From positions 1,240,001-1,304,000 of the forward strand of contig NZ_JBHTJW010000002.1 in assembly GCF_042676145.1 (NCBI RefSeq): a DNA stretch of 64,000 nucleotides, written 5' to 3'. This stretch comes from Methylophilus glucosoxydans. GTDB taxonomy: Bacteria > Pseudomonadota > Gammaproteobacteria > Burkholderiales > Methylophilaceae. Below the pieces are notes generated by a model that did no database searches, was not told the origin of the DNA, and saw only the letters and a program-made list of their open reading frames with translations. How positions within the stretch are numbered: the stretch's first letter is position 1; each line of letters opens with the position of its first letter. The position numbers were made by a program, and so were the translations under genes. Positions 1 to 8,039 of the stretch are shown here, piece after piece.

Positions 1-472
1 GTTGAAACGCCATGCCCAAGTCATGCGCGTATTGCAAGGTTGCCGGATTTTTATAGCCAAAAATTTGCGCTGACAGCAAGCCGACCACACTTGCCACACG
101 GTAACAGTACAGGCCCAGCTGTTCAAAATCCGCATAGCGATTGTATTGCGTATCCATTTGCATGCCATCGATGATTTCAATGAAATGGCTTTCTTGCAAA
201 CCATAGGTTTTGATGACGGGCTCTAAGGCTTTCGTCACCGGATGTTGCGGCGTGGCATGAAACAGCCGCTCAACTTCCTGTTTCCACCAGCCAAGCTTGG
301 TTTGGGCGATCTGGTAGTCGGTACACTCATCCACCACATCATCCACTTCGCGGCAAAAGGCATACAGCGCCGTCATCGCCTCGCGCTTGGCTTTGGGTAA
401 AAAAGCAAAACTCAGCGTGAAGCTGGAACCGCTTTCACGGGTTTTTTGCAGGCAATATTGTTGCGGCGTCAT
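1..472 (-). CDS. hpnD: Presqualene diphosphate synthase HpnD, C-terminus beyond window
   Basis: Partial gene running off the left edge; about 157 N-terminal residues are readable. It belongs to the trans-isoprenyl diphosphate synthase (squalene/phytoene synthase) family. The first Asp-rich motif DDVVDE sits at residues 44-49, within YAFCREVDDVVDE, and binds Mg-diphosphate in this family. HpnD condenses two farnesyl diphosphates to presqualene diphosphate in the HpnCDE route to squalene and hopanoids. Its ATG (470-472) overlaps the TGA of the upstream hpnC, so the two are translationally coupled. The order hpnC-hpnD predicts hpnE just outside the window. The assignment as HpnD rather than generic phytoene synthase rests on this pairing. 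Confidence 0.85.
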   Translation of the reverse strand, partial: MTPQQYCLQKTRESGSSFTLSFAFLPKAKREAMTALYAFCREVDDVVDECTDYQIAQTKLGWWKQEVERLFHATPQHPVTKALEPVIKTYGLQESHFIEIIDGMQMDTQYNRYADFEQLGLYCYRVASVVGLLSAQIFGYKNPATLQYAHDLGMAFQ

Positions 473-1338
473 CGTTTAAACAGGGCTTTCAGCAAAATCA
501 GTGGCCAATCATAGGCTTTCAAGGTCGGGCGGTGATGGTAAATATCGCCACGACAGGATTTTAATTTATGCACGATACGTTCGCCACCGGCAATCATCAT
601 GCGCAACTCAAAACCGATCCGTCCAGGTAGGGCGCGACCTAACGGTTTGCCAGCCTTTAACATGGCCTCAGCACGCCCCACTTGTGACAAAAAGAACTGT
701 TGCCAGTGTCTGTCCAGCCGTTGAGCTCGCAAATCCTGCTCACTGATGCCTGCCGCCAGCATGTCCTCCTGACTCAGGTAAATCCGTCCGACGGCCCCAT
801 GCTTTTGCAGGTCTAGCGCAATGTCCTGATAAAAGTTAATCAGTTGCAGCGCGCTGCATATTTGATCGGACCACAGCCGATGTTGCGTGCTGTCACTGCC
901 ATACAGTTGCAGCATCAGGCGGCCAACCGGATTTGCCGAGCGGCGGCAATAATCCAGTACTTCCTCAAAGTTAGCATAACGGGTTTTCACCACATCCTGT
1001 TTGAAAGCATCGATGAGGTCGATTAACAGTTGAACATCGAGAGTGTGAGTCCGGATCACCGCTTGCAACGATTGAAACAATGGCTGTGAGGGCTGTATAT
1101 AGGCCTGGATCAATAATAACTCATCTTCATAAGCCTGCAGGGCTTGCAGGCGCTCGATTTCGCTCGCGTTGCCTTCGTCTGCAATATCGTCTGCCTCGCG
1201 CGCAAACTGGTAAATGACCGTCACTGCATGACGTAAATGGGCCGGTAACAGCAAGGATGCAACCGGAAAGTTTTCGTAATGCGTGTGCGCCAGTGTCAGG
1301 CTAGGTTGGGGCTGGGCGGGCTTGGAAAAGGCATGCAT
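469..1338 (-). CDS. hpnC: Hydroxysqualene synthase HpnC
   Basis: 289 residues, squalene/phytoene synthase fold. The first Asp-rich motif DDIADE is at residues 50-55, and a second motif, YQDIALDLQKHGAVGRIYL, has the usual Asp and GR.Y pattern. In the HpnCDE pathway HpnC converts presqualene diphosphate to hydroxysqualene, which HpnE reduces to squalene for hopanoids or carotenoids. It is first in a coupled pair with hpnD (4 bp ATGA overlap). Divergent from mtiP across 67 bp, so both promoters must lie in that gap. The closely paired paralogues on one strand are the usual sign of hpnC/hpnD. Confidence 0.87.
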   Translation of the reverse strand: MHAFSKPAQPQPSLTLAHTHYENFPVASLLLPAHLRHAVTVIYQFAREADDIADEGNASEIERLQALQAYEDELLLIQAYIQPSQPLFQSLQAVIRTHTLDVQLLIDLIDAFKQDVVKTRYANFEEVLDYCRRSANPVGRLMLQLYGSDSTQHRLWSDQICSALQLINFYQDIALDLQKHGAVGRIYLSQEDMLAAGISEQDLRAQRLDRHWQQFFLSQVGRAEAMLKAGKPLGRALPGRIGFELRMMIAGGERIVHKLKSCRGDIYHHRPTLKAYDWPLILLKALFKR

Positions 1339-1405
1339 GGCTTAAGTATGCCATAAATCCATGATACGCTTACGCCTTGCAGATGAACAATCATAAAGAG
1401 AACTT

Positions 1406-2161
1406 ATGTTAGGCATTATTGGGGGCACTGGGCTCACCGCACTGGATAATTTGAACATTTCTAAGCGCTTGATCGTGCGCACGCCATATGGGGAACCTTC
1501 GCAGCCCTTAGTCTTTGGCGAAATCAATGGCAAAGAGGTGGTGTTTTTAGCCCGTCATGGTGGTGGGCATACGATTCCGCCACATGCGATCAATTACCGG
1601 GCCAATGTCTGGGCCCTGCATTCGGTCGGCGTCTGTGATTTGCTGGCAGTGGCCACGGTGGGCGGCATTACGCGTAATCTGATCCCGGGAGATATCGTCT
1701 TGCCTAACCAGATACTCGATTACACTTATGGCCGCAATAACACCTATCACGATGGCATAGAGCTGCCTGTGCGGCATGTAGACTTCACACAACCTTATTC
1801 ACAAGCCATGCGTGAACGCTGTCTCAAAGCCGCTGCCGATGTGGGCTGCAGCGTGGTGGATGGTGGTGTGTATGCTTGCGTGCAAGGGCCGCGGCTGGAG
1901 ACCGCCGCAGAGATAGACCGCTATGAGCGGGATGGTGCCACCCTTGTCGGCATGACCGGCATGCCGGAAGCGGTATTGGCGCGTGAATTGGGCGTGTCTT
2001 ATGCGGCCATCTGCCCGGTAGCCAATTTTGCGGCTGGTCGCGGCGATAGTACACAATCTATCCAGTTTGAGCAGGTCATGCCTTTGCTGCAGCAAACCAT
2101 GGATAAAGTCCGTGCCGTCATTGCGCAATACCTGTCAGATAATGATTGTTCTGTGGCTTAA
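1406..2161 (+). CDS. mtiP: S-methyl-5'-thioinosine (or thioadenosine) phosphorylase
   Basis: 251 residues of the PNP/MTAP phosphorylase family. It opens with IIGGTGL (phosphate-binding GGTG) and carries FLARHGGGHTIPPHAINYRAN, GVYACVQGPRLETAAEI and the purine-site segment VGMTGMPEAVLARELG. From memory it resembles the Pseudomonas methylthioinosine phosphorylase closely. The enzyme phosphorolyses the nucleoside left after polyamine synthesis, returning hypoxanthine or adenine plus methylthioribose-1-phosphate. Whether the substrate is methylthioinosine or methylthioadenosine cannot be read directly. Start ATG follows AAAGAGAA. Likely cotranscribed with def, 21 bp downstream. Confidence 0.85.
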   Translation: MLGIIGGTGLTALDNLNISKRLIVRTPYGEPSQPLVFGEINGKEVVFLARHGGGHTIPPHAINYRANVWALHSVGVCDLLAVATVGGITRNLIPGDIVLPNQILDYTYGRNNTYHDGIELPVRHVDFTQPYSQAMRERCLKAAADVGCSVVDGGVYACVQGPRLETAAEIDRYERDGATLVGMTGMPEAVLARELGVSYAAICPVANFAAGRGDSTQSIQFEQVMPLLQQTMDKVRAVIAQYLSDNDCSVA

Positions 2162-2182
2162 ACGGCAGTCAGAGGAGCAGAA

Positions 2183-2716
2183 ATGGCAGTCAAACCTGTG
2201 CTGAGAATGGGCGAGCCTTTACTTTATCGGGTAGCAGACAAGATCACCGAGTTTGATACGCCCGAGTTGCATGCCTTGATTCAGGATATGCACGACACGA
2301 TGACGCATATGCAGGGCGCAGGCATTGCCGCGCCACAAATTGGTGTCAGTTTGCAGGTGGTGATGTTCGGCGTCGGTGCCAATCCGCGTTATCCGGATGC
2401 CGAAGCCGTGCCTTTTACGATTTTGATCAACCCCGAACTCACACCTGTGGATGAGGCAGAAGAAGAGGGTTGGGAAGGGTGTCTGTCTGTGCCTGGCATG
2501 CGCGGCCTGGTGCCACGTTATCAGCACCTGCATTACCGTGGCTTTGACCCGCAAGGCAACGTGATTGACCGCACGGTGAGCGGCTTTCATGCGCGGGTGG
2601 TCCAGCATGAATGTGACCACTTATTTGGCGTGCTTTACCCCATGCGTATCCGTGATCTGACAAAATTTGGCTTTAATGATGTACTTTTTCCTGGAATAAC
2701 GCTTCCAGATGACTGA
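2183..2716 (+). CDS. def: Peptide deformylase
   Basis: 177 residues. All three deformylase motifs are visible: GAGIAAPQ (45-52), EGCLS (98-102, metal ligand Cys100) and HECDH (142-146, two His ligands and catalytic Glu). It removes the N-formyl group from nascent proteins using Fe2+. The strong ribosome site AGAGGAG precedes the ATG. It lies outside the usual def-fmt pair and appears to be the second gene after mtiP. The insertion with EEEGW before EGCLS and the atypical neighbours suggest a second deformylase paralogue, with a def-fmt copy elsewhere; that is inference. Confidence 0.93.
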   Translation: MAVKPVLRMGEPLLYRVADKITEFDTPELHALIQDMHDTMTHMQGAGIAAPQIGVSLQVVMFGVGANPRYPDAEAVPFTILINPELTPVDEAEEEGWEGCLSVPGMRGLVPRYQHLHYRGFDPQGNVIDRTVSGFHARVVQHECDHLFGVLYPMRIRDLTKFGFNDVLFPGITLPDD

Positions 2717-2740
2717 TTGTTTGCTATAATGCGCGCTTTC
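2702..2740 (+). promoter_or_regulatory. Promoter of tRNA-Ser
   Basis: An extended -10, TGCTATAAT (TATAAT at 2725-2730), lies 12 bp before the tRNA, with a weak -35 candidate CTTCCA at 2702-2707 (17 bp spacing). The GC-rich discriminator GCGCGC after the -10 is typical of stable-RNA promoters under stringent control. It overlaps the 3' end of def. Confidence 0.7.
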
Positions 2741-2741
2741 G

Positions 2742-2831
2742 GGAAGAGTGGCAGAGCGGTTTAATGCAACAGTCTTGAAAACTGTCGAGGGTTCACGCCC
2801 TCCGTGAGTTCGAATCTCACCTCTTCCGCCA
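2742..2831 (+). tRNA. tRNA-Ser (anticodon UGA)
   Basis: 90 nt including an encoded CCA. The acceptor stem GGAAGAG/CTCTTCC is perfect, followed by discriminator G and CCA (2829-2831). The anticodon stem ACAGT/ACTGT encloses loop CTTGAAA, giving anticodon TGA. A long variable arm (CGAGGG...CCCTCCG) marks it as a class II serine tRNA, and the T arm holds GTTCGAATC. It stands alone, not in a tRNA cluster. Confidence 0.97.
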
Positions 2832-2899
2832 GACATGAAATGCCGCAGTTTTGCGGCATTTCTATTTGCAGTTTTTTATATTTACATGAAGGAACCGTC

Positions 2900-3175
2900 A
2901 TGGCTCAAATCATTATCGATAGCAACCCATCCCAAGAGAAATTGAACGAGCTGGGCGTGTCCAGCTGGAACATTTGGGATTGCCCTCCATCAAAATTCCC
3001 ACTCGACTTCACCATGACTGAAAAAGCCTATGTGTTGGAAGGTGAATTCAAAGTGACGCCAGCTGGTGGCGAAACTGTTACCATCAAAGCGGGTGACTAC
3101 GTAGAGTTTCCAAAAGGCCTGAAATCCCAGTGGGAAGTGGTCAAGCAATTGAAAAAACACTACAAACACTTTTAA
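2900..3175 (+). CDS. Small cupin-domain protein (copy 1)
   Basis: 91 residues forming a single small beta-barrel of the cupin/DUF861 type, with motifs KAYVLEGEFKVTP and IKAGDYVEFPKGL. The start at 2900 is chosen because GAAGGAA lies five bases upstream; an earlier in-frame codon would fall inside the tRNA. No catalytic domain is attached and no substrate can be named. The canonical cupin metal histidines are largely absent (E-x-Y in place of G-x-H-x-H). The next gene is a paralogue in tandem. An intrinsic terminator follows, so it is probably a single-gene unit. Confidence 0.75.
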   Translation: MAQIIIDSNPSQEKLNELGVSSWNIWDCPPSKFPLDFTMTEKAYVLEGEFKVTPAGGETVTIKAGDYVEFPKGLKSQWEVVKQLKKHYKHF

Positions 3176-3194
3176 TTGAAGTGGGCGTATGATG

Positions 3195-3223
3195 AAAACC
3201 CTGTCAATCCGGCAGGGTTTTTT
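3195..3223 (+). terminator. Rho-independent terminator
   Basis: AAAACCCTG (3195-3203) pairs with CAGGGTTTT (3213-3221) around a 9-nt loop and runs into a T-tract, 20 bp after the first cupin gene. Confidence 0.85.
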
Positions 3224-3264
3224 GTTGATGGGCCTCCGTTATCCTAAGCAAGAAAGGAATACAC

Positions 3265-3552
3265 ATGAGTCATCATCCTGTGAATCAAATTAAGGTCGAG
3301 CGTCCCAGCGCCGAGACACTCGCCGCACTTGGTGTGGATCAGTGGCCAACCTGGTCAAAAGAAGTCTCTATTTTCCCATGGCAATATAGCAATAGCGAGA
3401 TTGCTTACATCTTGCAAGGGGAGGTGACCGTGACACCTAAAGATGGCGAGCCGGTAAGTTTTGGGGCGGGTGACTTAGTCACCTTTGCCAGTGGGCTGGA
3501 TTGTGTGTGGGAAGTCAAACAGCCGTTGAAAAAGCATTACCATTTTGAGTGA
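3265..3552 (+). CDS. Small cupin-domain protein (copy 2)
   Basis: 95 residues, paralogue of the preceding cupin. Shared landmarks are the LAALGVDQWPTW opening, EIAYILQGEVTVTPKDGEPVSF, the GDLVTFASGL turn and the VWEVKQPLKKHYHF ending. The ribosome site AAAGGAA precedes the ATG. A terminator separates the two genes, so they are probably transcribed independently. Ends 5 bp from the convergent glnD. Function unknown; likely a small-molecule or metal-binding beta-barrel. Confidence 0.75.
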   Translation: MSHHPVNQIKVERPSAETLAALGVDQWPTWSKEVSIFPWQYSNSEIAYILQGEVTVTPKDGEPVSFGAGDLVTFASGLDCVWEVKQPLKKHYHFE

Positions 3553-3557
3553 GCCGG

Positions 3558-6134
3558 CTATATTTGATGGAGTGCTTGCGTCAAGTTGGTGATGGATGTT
3601 GCATCAAGCAGGCCGTTATTACACGCAGAGATCAAGAAACTATCTTCTACCCGGTTGCCCAAGGTGTTGATCTTGGCATTATGTAATGCAATGCCATGTT
3701 GCTGAAAAATCAGCGCCATACTGGCCAATAATCCTGGGCGGTCATTGGCGATGATATCCAGCTGTTGAAAAGGCTGGTCTGCGTCCTGTGGATTGGGCAC
3801 GGCTTTAAAACTCACTTGCGTGCTAATCGGCATATGTTTGACTTGCCTGCTGACCCGGCCGCGAATTGGCGCGGGAATCGCCTCATGGCTGATCAATTGC
3901 GTATTCAACCCTTGTTCAATATGCTTCAATAAGCCGTTATAGCTGATCTGCCGTGTTTCAGGTTCCAGCACAATAAAGTTATCCAGGGCATAGCCGTGAG
4001 CGGTGGTGTAAATCTTGGCCTGTACAATGTTGTATTGCATGCTGTCAAAAAAATGGCAGATACGGGCAAAAATCTCTTTTTGATCTCGGCTGTAGATCAT
4101 CACCTGAATGCCGTCGCCTTTAGGGCTGAGCCGGGCACGCACAATGGCTTGTTCGGTATTGAGATGCGGAATCAGTAATCGGCTTTGCCAGGCGATTTCA
4201 TCACTGTCAAAACGACTGAAATAGCCATTGCCAAAGGCTTGCCACAGGGCTGCCACGGAAGACTCTTTAAGGTTGAAACTGCTAAGTTTCTGCAACACTT
4301 CCTGCTTGCGTAAGCTGAGCTGGGCTTCGGTATTCAGTGATTGTTGCAGCACTCGCCGCGTTTGCAAAAACAGGCTCTCGAGCAGTTTGGCCTTCCACGC
4401 ATTCCACACATTCGGGCTGGTGCCGCGAATGTCGGCCACCGTCAGTAAGTACAACGCTGTCAGGCGATATTCTGTCCCCACCAGATGCGCAAAGGCTTCA
4501 ATCACATCGGGGTCGGATAAATCACTTTTTTGTGCCGTGCTGGACAGTTTTAGATGTGCCTCAACCAGCCAAGCGACTAGCTCTGTATCCGTTTTGCTTA
4601 AGCCATGTTGTTTGCAGAATCGGCGCGCGTCCAGGGTGCCCAGCAGCGAATGATCGCCGCCACGGCCTTTGGCAATGTCGTGAAAAATGGCCGCCAGATA
4701 GAGCAAATGTGGCTGGCTGAATGCATTAAATAGTTGGCTGCACAGCGGAAATTCGTGTCTTAAATCGGGTTTGGCAAAGCGTCTGAGGTTGCGTAAGACA
4801 TTCAGCGTGTGCTCATCTACCGTATAGACATGAAACAGATCATGCTGCATTTGTGCGATGACGCGGCCAAATACCGGGATATAGCGGCCGAGGATGCCAT
4901 ACCGGTTCATGCGTCGCAGGCTGCGGTGTACACCTTCGCGGCTGTGCAAAATCTGCAGGAATAAGGCTTTGTGATTGGCGCGTTGTCTGAATTGATGGTT
5001 GATCAGCGGCTGTGCCGCCTGCAATGCACGTACGAGCGGCGCACTAAAGCCGGTAATTTCCGGGTATTGCTGCAGGAGTTGAAAACATTGCAAGATGGTT
5101 TCGGGCTTGCGTTGAAACAGGTCTGGCGCATTTGCACTCAGCAAGCCCTGAGACAGGCTAAAGTCTTCAGTTAATGCTTGCGGCGGCTTGGTCTCTGGCT
5201 GAATGCGTGCATGCAGTAATTTAAGCAGGACTTCATTTTCTATGATGACCGCTTTGGCACTCCGGTAAAAGCCTTGCATTAACTGTTCGCTGGCACGTTT
5301 TTGCGGATTGGTCTGATAGCCCATCTGCTCCGCCAGCGTGTTTTGAAAGTCGAATACCAGGCGGTCTTCCCGGCGCTTGGCCATCAGGTGCAGGCGGATG
5401 CGCAGATTTTGCAGCAAACGTTCGTGTTTTTTGAGTTGAATGGCTTCATGCCGGCTTAATAACCCCGCCTGGGCAAGCGCGTTCCAATCACTGCCCAAGC
5501 CCTGGCTTTGCGCGACCCAAAGAACCATATGCAAATCCCTGAGGCCGCCTGGACTCTCTTTGACATTGGGTTCTAGGTTGTAAGCCGTGTCATGAAATTT
5601 GGCATGACGGATTTGTTGCTCACGCAGTTTTTCAGCAAAAAAACGGGCTTGGTCCAGCTGTGCATGCAGTAACTGCGTCAAGGACTGGAAAGTTTTTTTG
5701 TCTCCGCTCAGCCAGCGGGCTTCCAGCAGGTTGGTCATGATGGTGACATCCAGCTGCGCTTCGTCCAGGCACTCTTTGAGGCTGCGCACGCTATGACCGA
5801 TATTGAGACCAATATCCCACAAGGTGCCAATCAGCGATTCAACCAGCGTCTGTAGCGCAGCATCGCTGTTTTCCGGCATCAGGATCAGCAAATCAATGTC
5901 CGAGTAGGGAAACATATCGCCACGGCCATAGCCGCCGACCGCAACCAGGCAAGCACTGTCTGGCAGGGCATAAGCCTGCCAAATCTGTTTAAGCAGTAGA
6001 TCGAGTGAGCGCGTATGTTGTTGTAGCAGGCGTTTGGCTTGCGGCTTGGCCAGATAAGCATCGGCCAGTTGTTGACGTGTCAGTTGTACTGACGCTCGCC
6101 AATGCTTGAGATGTTCCTTGCCAATGACTGTCAT
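3558..6134 (-). CDS. glnD: Bifunctional uridylyltransferase/uridylyl-removing enzyme GlnD
   Basis: 858 residues, normal length for GlnD. The N-terminal nucleotidyltransferase domain has GGYGRGDMFPYSDID (67-81) with the two catalytic Asp. A central HD hydrolase domain carries HDIAKGRGGDHS (His485-Asp486). Two C-terminal ACT domains follow, the last including IANDRPGLLASMALIFQQHGI. The enzyme uridylylates PII proteins at low glutamine and removes UMP at high glutamine, so it is the primary nitrogen sensor. It follows map by 27 bp on the same strand, the map-glnD order of many proteobacteria. No domain is truncated. Confidence 0.96.
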   Translation of the reverse strand: MTVIGKEHLKHWRASVQLTRQQLADAYLAKPQAKRLLQQHTRSLDLLLKQIWQAYALPDSACLVAVGGYGRGDMFPYSDIDLLILMPENSDAALQTLVESLIGTLWDIGLNIGHSVRSLKECLDEAQLDVTIMTNLLEARWLSGDKKTFQSLTQLLHAQLDQARFFAEKLREQQIRHAKFHDTAYNLEPNVKESPGGLRDLHMVLWVAQSQGLGSDWNALAQAGLLSRHEAIQLKKHERLLQNLRIRLHLMAKRREDRLVFDFQNTLAEQMGYQTNPQKRASEQLMQGFYRSAKAVIIENEVLLKLLHARIQPETKPPQALTEDFSLSQGLLSANAPDLFQRKPETILQCFQLLQQYPEITGFSAPLVRALQAAQPLINHQFRQRANHKALFLQILHSREGVHRSLRRMNRYGILGRYIPVFGRVIAQMQHDLFHVYTVDEHTLNVLRNLRRFAKPDLRHEFPLCSQLFNAFSQPHLLYLAAIFHDIAKGRGGDHSLLGTLDARRFCKQHGLSKTDTELVAWLVEAHLKLSSTAQKSDLSDPDVIEAFAHLVGTEYRLTALYLLTVADIRGTSPNVWNAWKAKLLESLFLQTRRVLQQSLNTEAQLSLRKQEVLQKLSSFNLKESSVAALWQAFGNGYFSRFDSDEIAWQSRLLIPHLNTEQAIVRARLSPKGDGIQVMIYSRDQKEIFARICHFFDSMQYNIVQAKIYTTAHGYALDNFIVLEPETRQISYNGLLKHIEQGLNTQLISHEAIPAPIRGRVSRQVKHMPISTQVSFKAVPNPQDADQPFQQLDIIANDRPGLLASMALIFQQHGIALHNAKINTLGNRVEDSFLISACNNGLLDATSITNLTQALHQI

Positions 6135-6161
6135 GCGGGACTGACCATCGACATGCGTGCC

Positions 6162-6956
6162 TTAGAGCGTGGGCCGGGCTGGCGTACCCGCTGAGACGGT
6201 CATGATTTCAAAGCCCTCTTCAGTGACGAGTACGGTATGCTCCCATTGTGCCGACAGGCTACGGTCCTTGGTGACCACGGTCCAGCCATCCGGCATGAAT
6301 TTGATGTCGCGGCGTCCAGCATTGATCATGGGTTCGATGGTAAAAATCATGCCAGGCTTGAGCGTCAAGCCTGCCCCGGGTTTGCCATAATGCAACACCT
6401 GGGGTTCGCAATGAAATTTTTTGCCGATGCCATGGCCGCAGAACTCACGCACAATGCTGTAACCATTTTTTTCGGCAAATGACTGAATCGCATAGCCAAT
6501 ATCGCCCAACGTGTTACCAGGCTTGACCTTTTCAATGCCGCGCCACATGGCTTGGTAGGTGAGGTCGCACAGCCGCTTGGCCTGTGGTGAGACACTGCCG
6601 ACCATAAACATGCGTGACGTATCGCCATGATAGCCGTCTTTGATGACTGTGATGTCCAGGTTGACGATATCACCATTTTTAAGCTCTTTTTCGCTAGGGA
6701 CCCCATGGCAGATTTGCTGGTTAATCGAGGTGCAAATAGACTTGGGGTAGGGTGCATGGCCATCTGGTGCATAGTTTAATGGGGCCGGGATCGCTTGCTG
6801 TTCATTGACGATGTAATCATGGCAAAGCTGGTCCAGTTTGTTGGTGGTCACCCCCGCCACGACAAACGGTGTGATGTAATCCAGCACTTCTGAGGCCAGA
6901 CGACCTGCGATGCGCATTTTTTCAATTTCTTCGGGGGTATGCAGAACAATTGCCAT
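6162..6956 (-). CDS. map: Methionine aminopeptidase, type I
   Basis: 264 residues of pita-bread fold. Metal ligands are visible in NLDITVIKDGYHGDTSRMF (two Asp), CGHGIG (His), FTIEPM (Glu) and QWEHTVLV (Glu). It removes the initiator Met after deformylation. It forms the probable two-gene unit map-glnD. The usual divergent rpsB-tsf is missing: the region upstream holds an HDOD gene instead. Confidence 0.96.
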   Translation of the reverse strand: MAIVLHTPEEIEKMRIAGRLASEVLDYITPFVVAGVTTNKLDQLCHDYIVNEQQAIPAPLNYAPDGHAPYPKSICTSINQQICHGVPSEKELKNGDIVNLDITVIKDGYHGDTSRMFMVGSVSPQAKRLCDLTYQAMWRGIEKVKPGNTLGDIGYAIQSFAEKNGYSIVREFCGHGIGKKFHCEPQVLHYGKPGAGLTLKPGMIFTIEPMINAGRRDIKFMPDGWTVVTKDRSLSAQWEHTVLVTEEGFEIMTVSAGTPARPTL

Positions 6957-7205
6957 AAACGAGTGACCGCTCTTACGTTAATCCGTTTCCCAGACAGGCT
7001 TTCGGAATCATTAACTAAAACAACATTCTAACATAGACACATAGCAGTCATGATGTTTGGCCTACTTCGCTCAAGGAATGCGCAAGAACGCCGTTAATAG
7101 AGTTGAGTCATAAAAGAAACTGACTGGCATTAGTGTAATTGATCCCGACATGGCACTTGATGGCAATGATTTATACTCGGGCATGATTTTAGCTGGAGCA
7201 CACTT

Positions 7206-8039
7206 ATGGTGACACTCACCGAAGCAAGAGCCAACCGCACCGTTAAAGATTGGGTGGCTTTTTTTAAGGCGGCAGAGATTCCGGTCTTGCGGCAGACGGC
7301 CAGAGAGATCGCTCAATTACAGGCGCGTGAAGATGAAACGGGCGCCCGTGACATTACACGTGTGGTCATTAATGATCCGCTCATGATGTTCAAGGTGTTG
7401 GCGTACGCCAATAATCATCGCAGCCGTCATCAGTTACAGGACCTGGTACAGGTCGAGCAGGCAATTATCATGATGGGCACTGGCACGTTTTTCGCGCAGA
7501 TTCCTACCGTTCCGCATGTGGAGGATGTGTTGCATGAGCATATGTCCGCCTTGATCGATTTGCTCAAGCTCATGATACGGGCTCACCGTGCCGGTTATTT
7601 TTCCGCAGAGTTTGCCTCGCATTTGATGGATTTGCACGCAGAAGAGGTGAGGGTGGCAGCCTCGCTGCATGATTTTGCCGAAATGCTCATGTGGTGCTTT
7701 AACCCGGATGCGATGGGCGAAATCAGCCAGCGCCAGGACGCAGATAAAACGTTGCGTAGCCGGGTTGTTCAACAAGAGGTGCTGGGTTTCAGATTGCTGG
7801 AGTTACAGGCCGAGCTGGTGCAGGTCTTTAACTTGCCGCCATTGCTCAGTGACCTGATGGACGAAGCGCGCGCAGACCTGCCCAGGGTGCGCAATGTGCA
7901 GTTAGCCGTGAATCTGGCCAGACATTCTGCCGACGGCTGGGATAATGCTGCCTTGCCCGATGACTACAAAGATATTGCCGAGTTGCTGCATGTTGATGTT
8001 GAGCGCGTCAAACATATCGTCGGCGTGCCACAACATTAG
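7206..8039 (+). CDS. HDOD-domain protein
   Basis: 277 residues. The region around residues 20-220 matches an HDOD domain (HD-related output domain without the catalytic HD pair): IPVLRQTAREIAQLQ, ITRVVINDPLMMFKVLAYANN, VEQAIIMMGTGTFF and VAASLHDFAEML. HDOD proteins serve in signalling and regulation and are often linked to c-di-GMP or chemosensory circuits; the partner here is unknown. No EAL, GGDEF or receiver domain is attached. The start has GGAG (7195-7198) upstream. Its stop overlaps the stop of the convergent TPR gene. Confidence 0.8.
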   Translation: MVTLTEARANRTVKDWVAFFKAAEIPVLRQTAREIAQLQAREDETGARDITRVVINDPLMMFKVLAYANNHRSRHQLQDLVQVEQAIIMMGTGTFFAQIPTVPHVEDVLHEHMSALIDLLKLMIRAHRAGYFSAEFASHLMDLHAEEVRVAASLHDFAEMLMWCFNPDAMGEISQRQDADKTLRSRVVQQEVLGFRLLELQAELVQVFNLPPLLSDLMDEARADLPRVRNVQLAVNLARHSADGWDNAALPDDYKDIAELLHVDVERVKHIVGVPQH

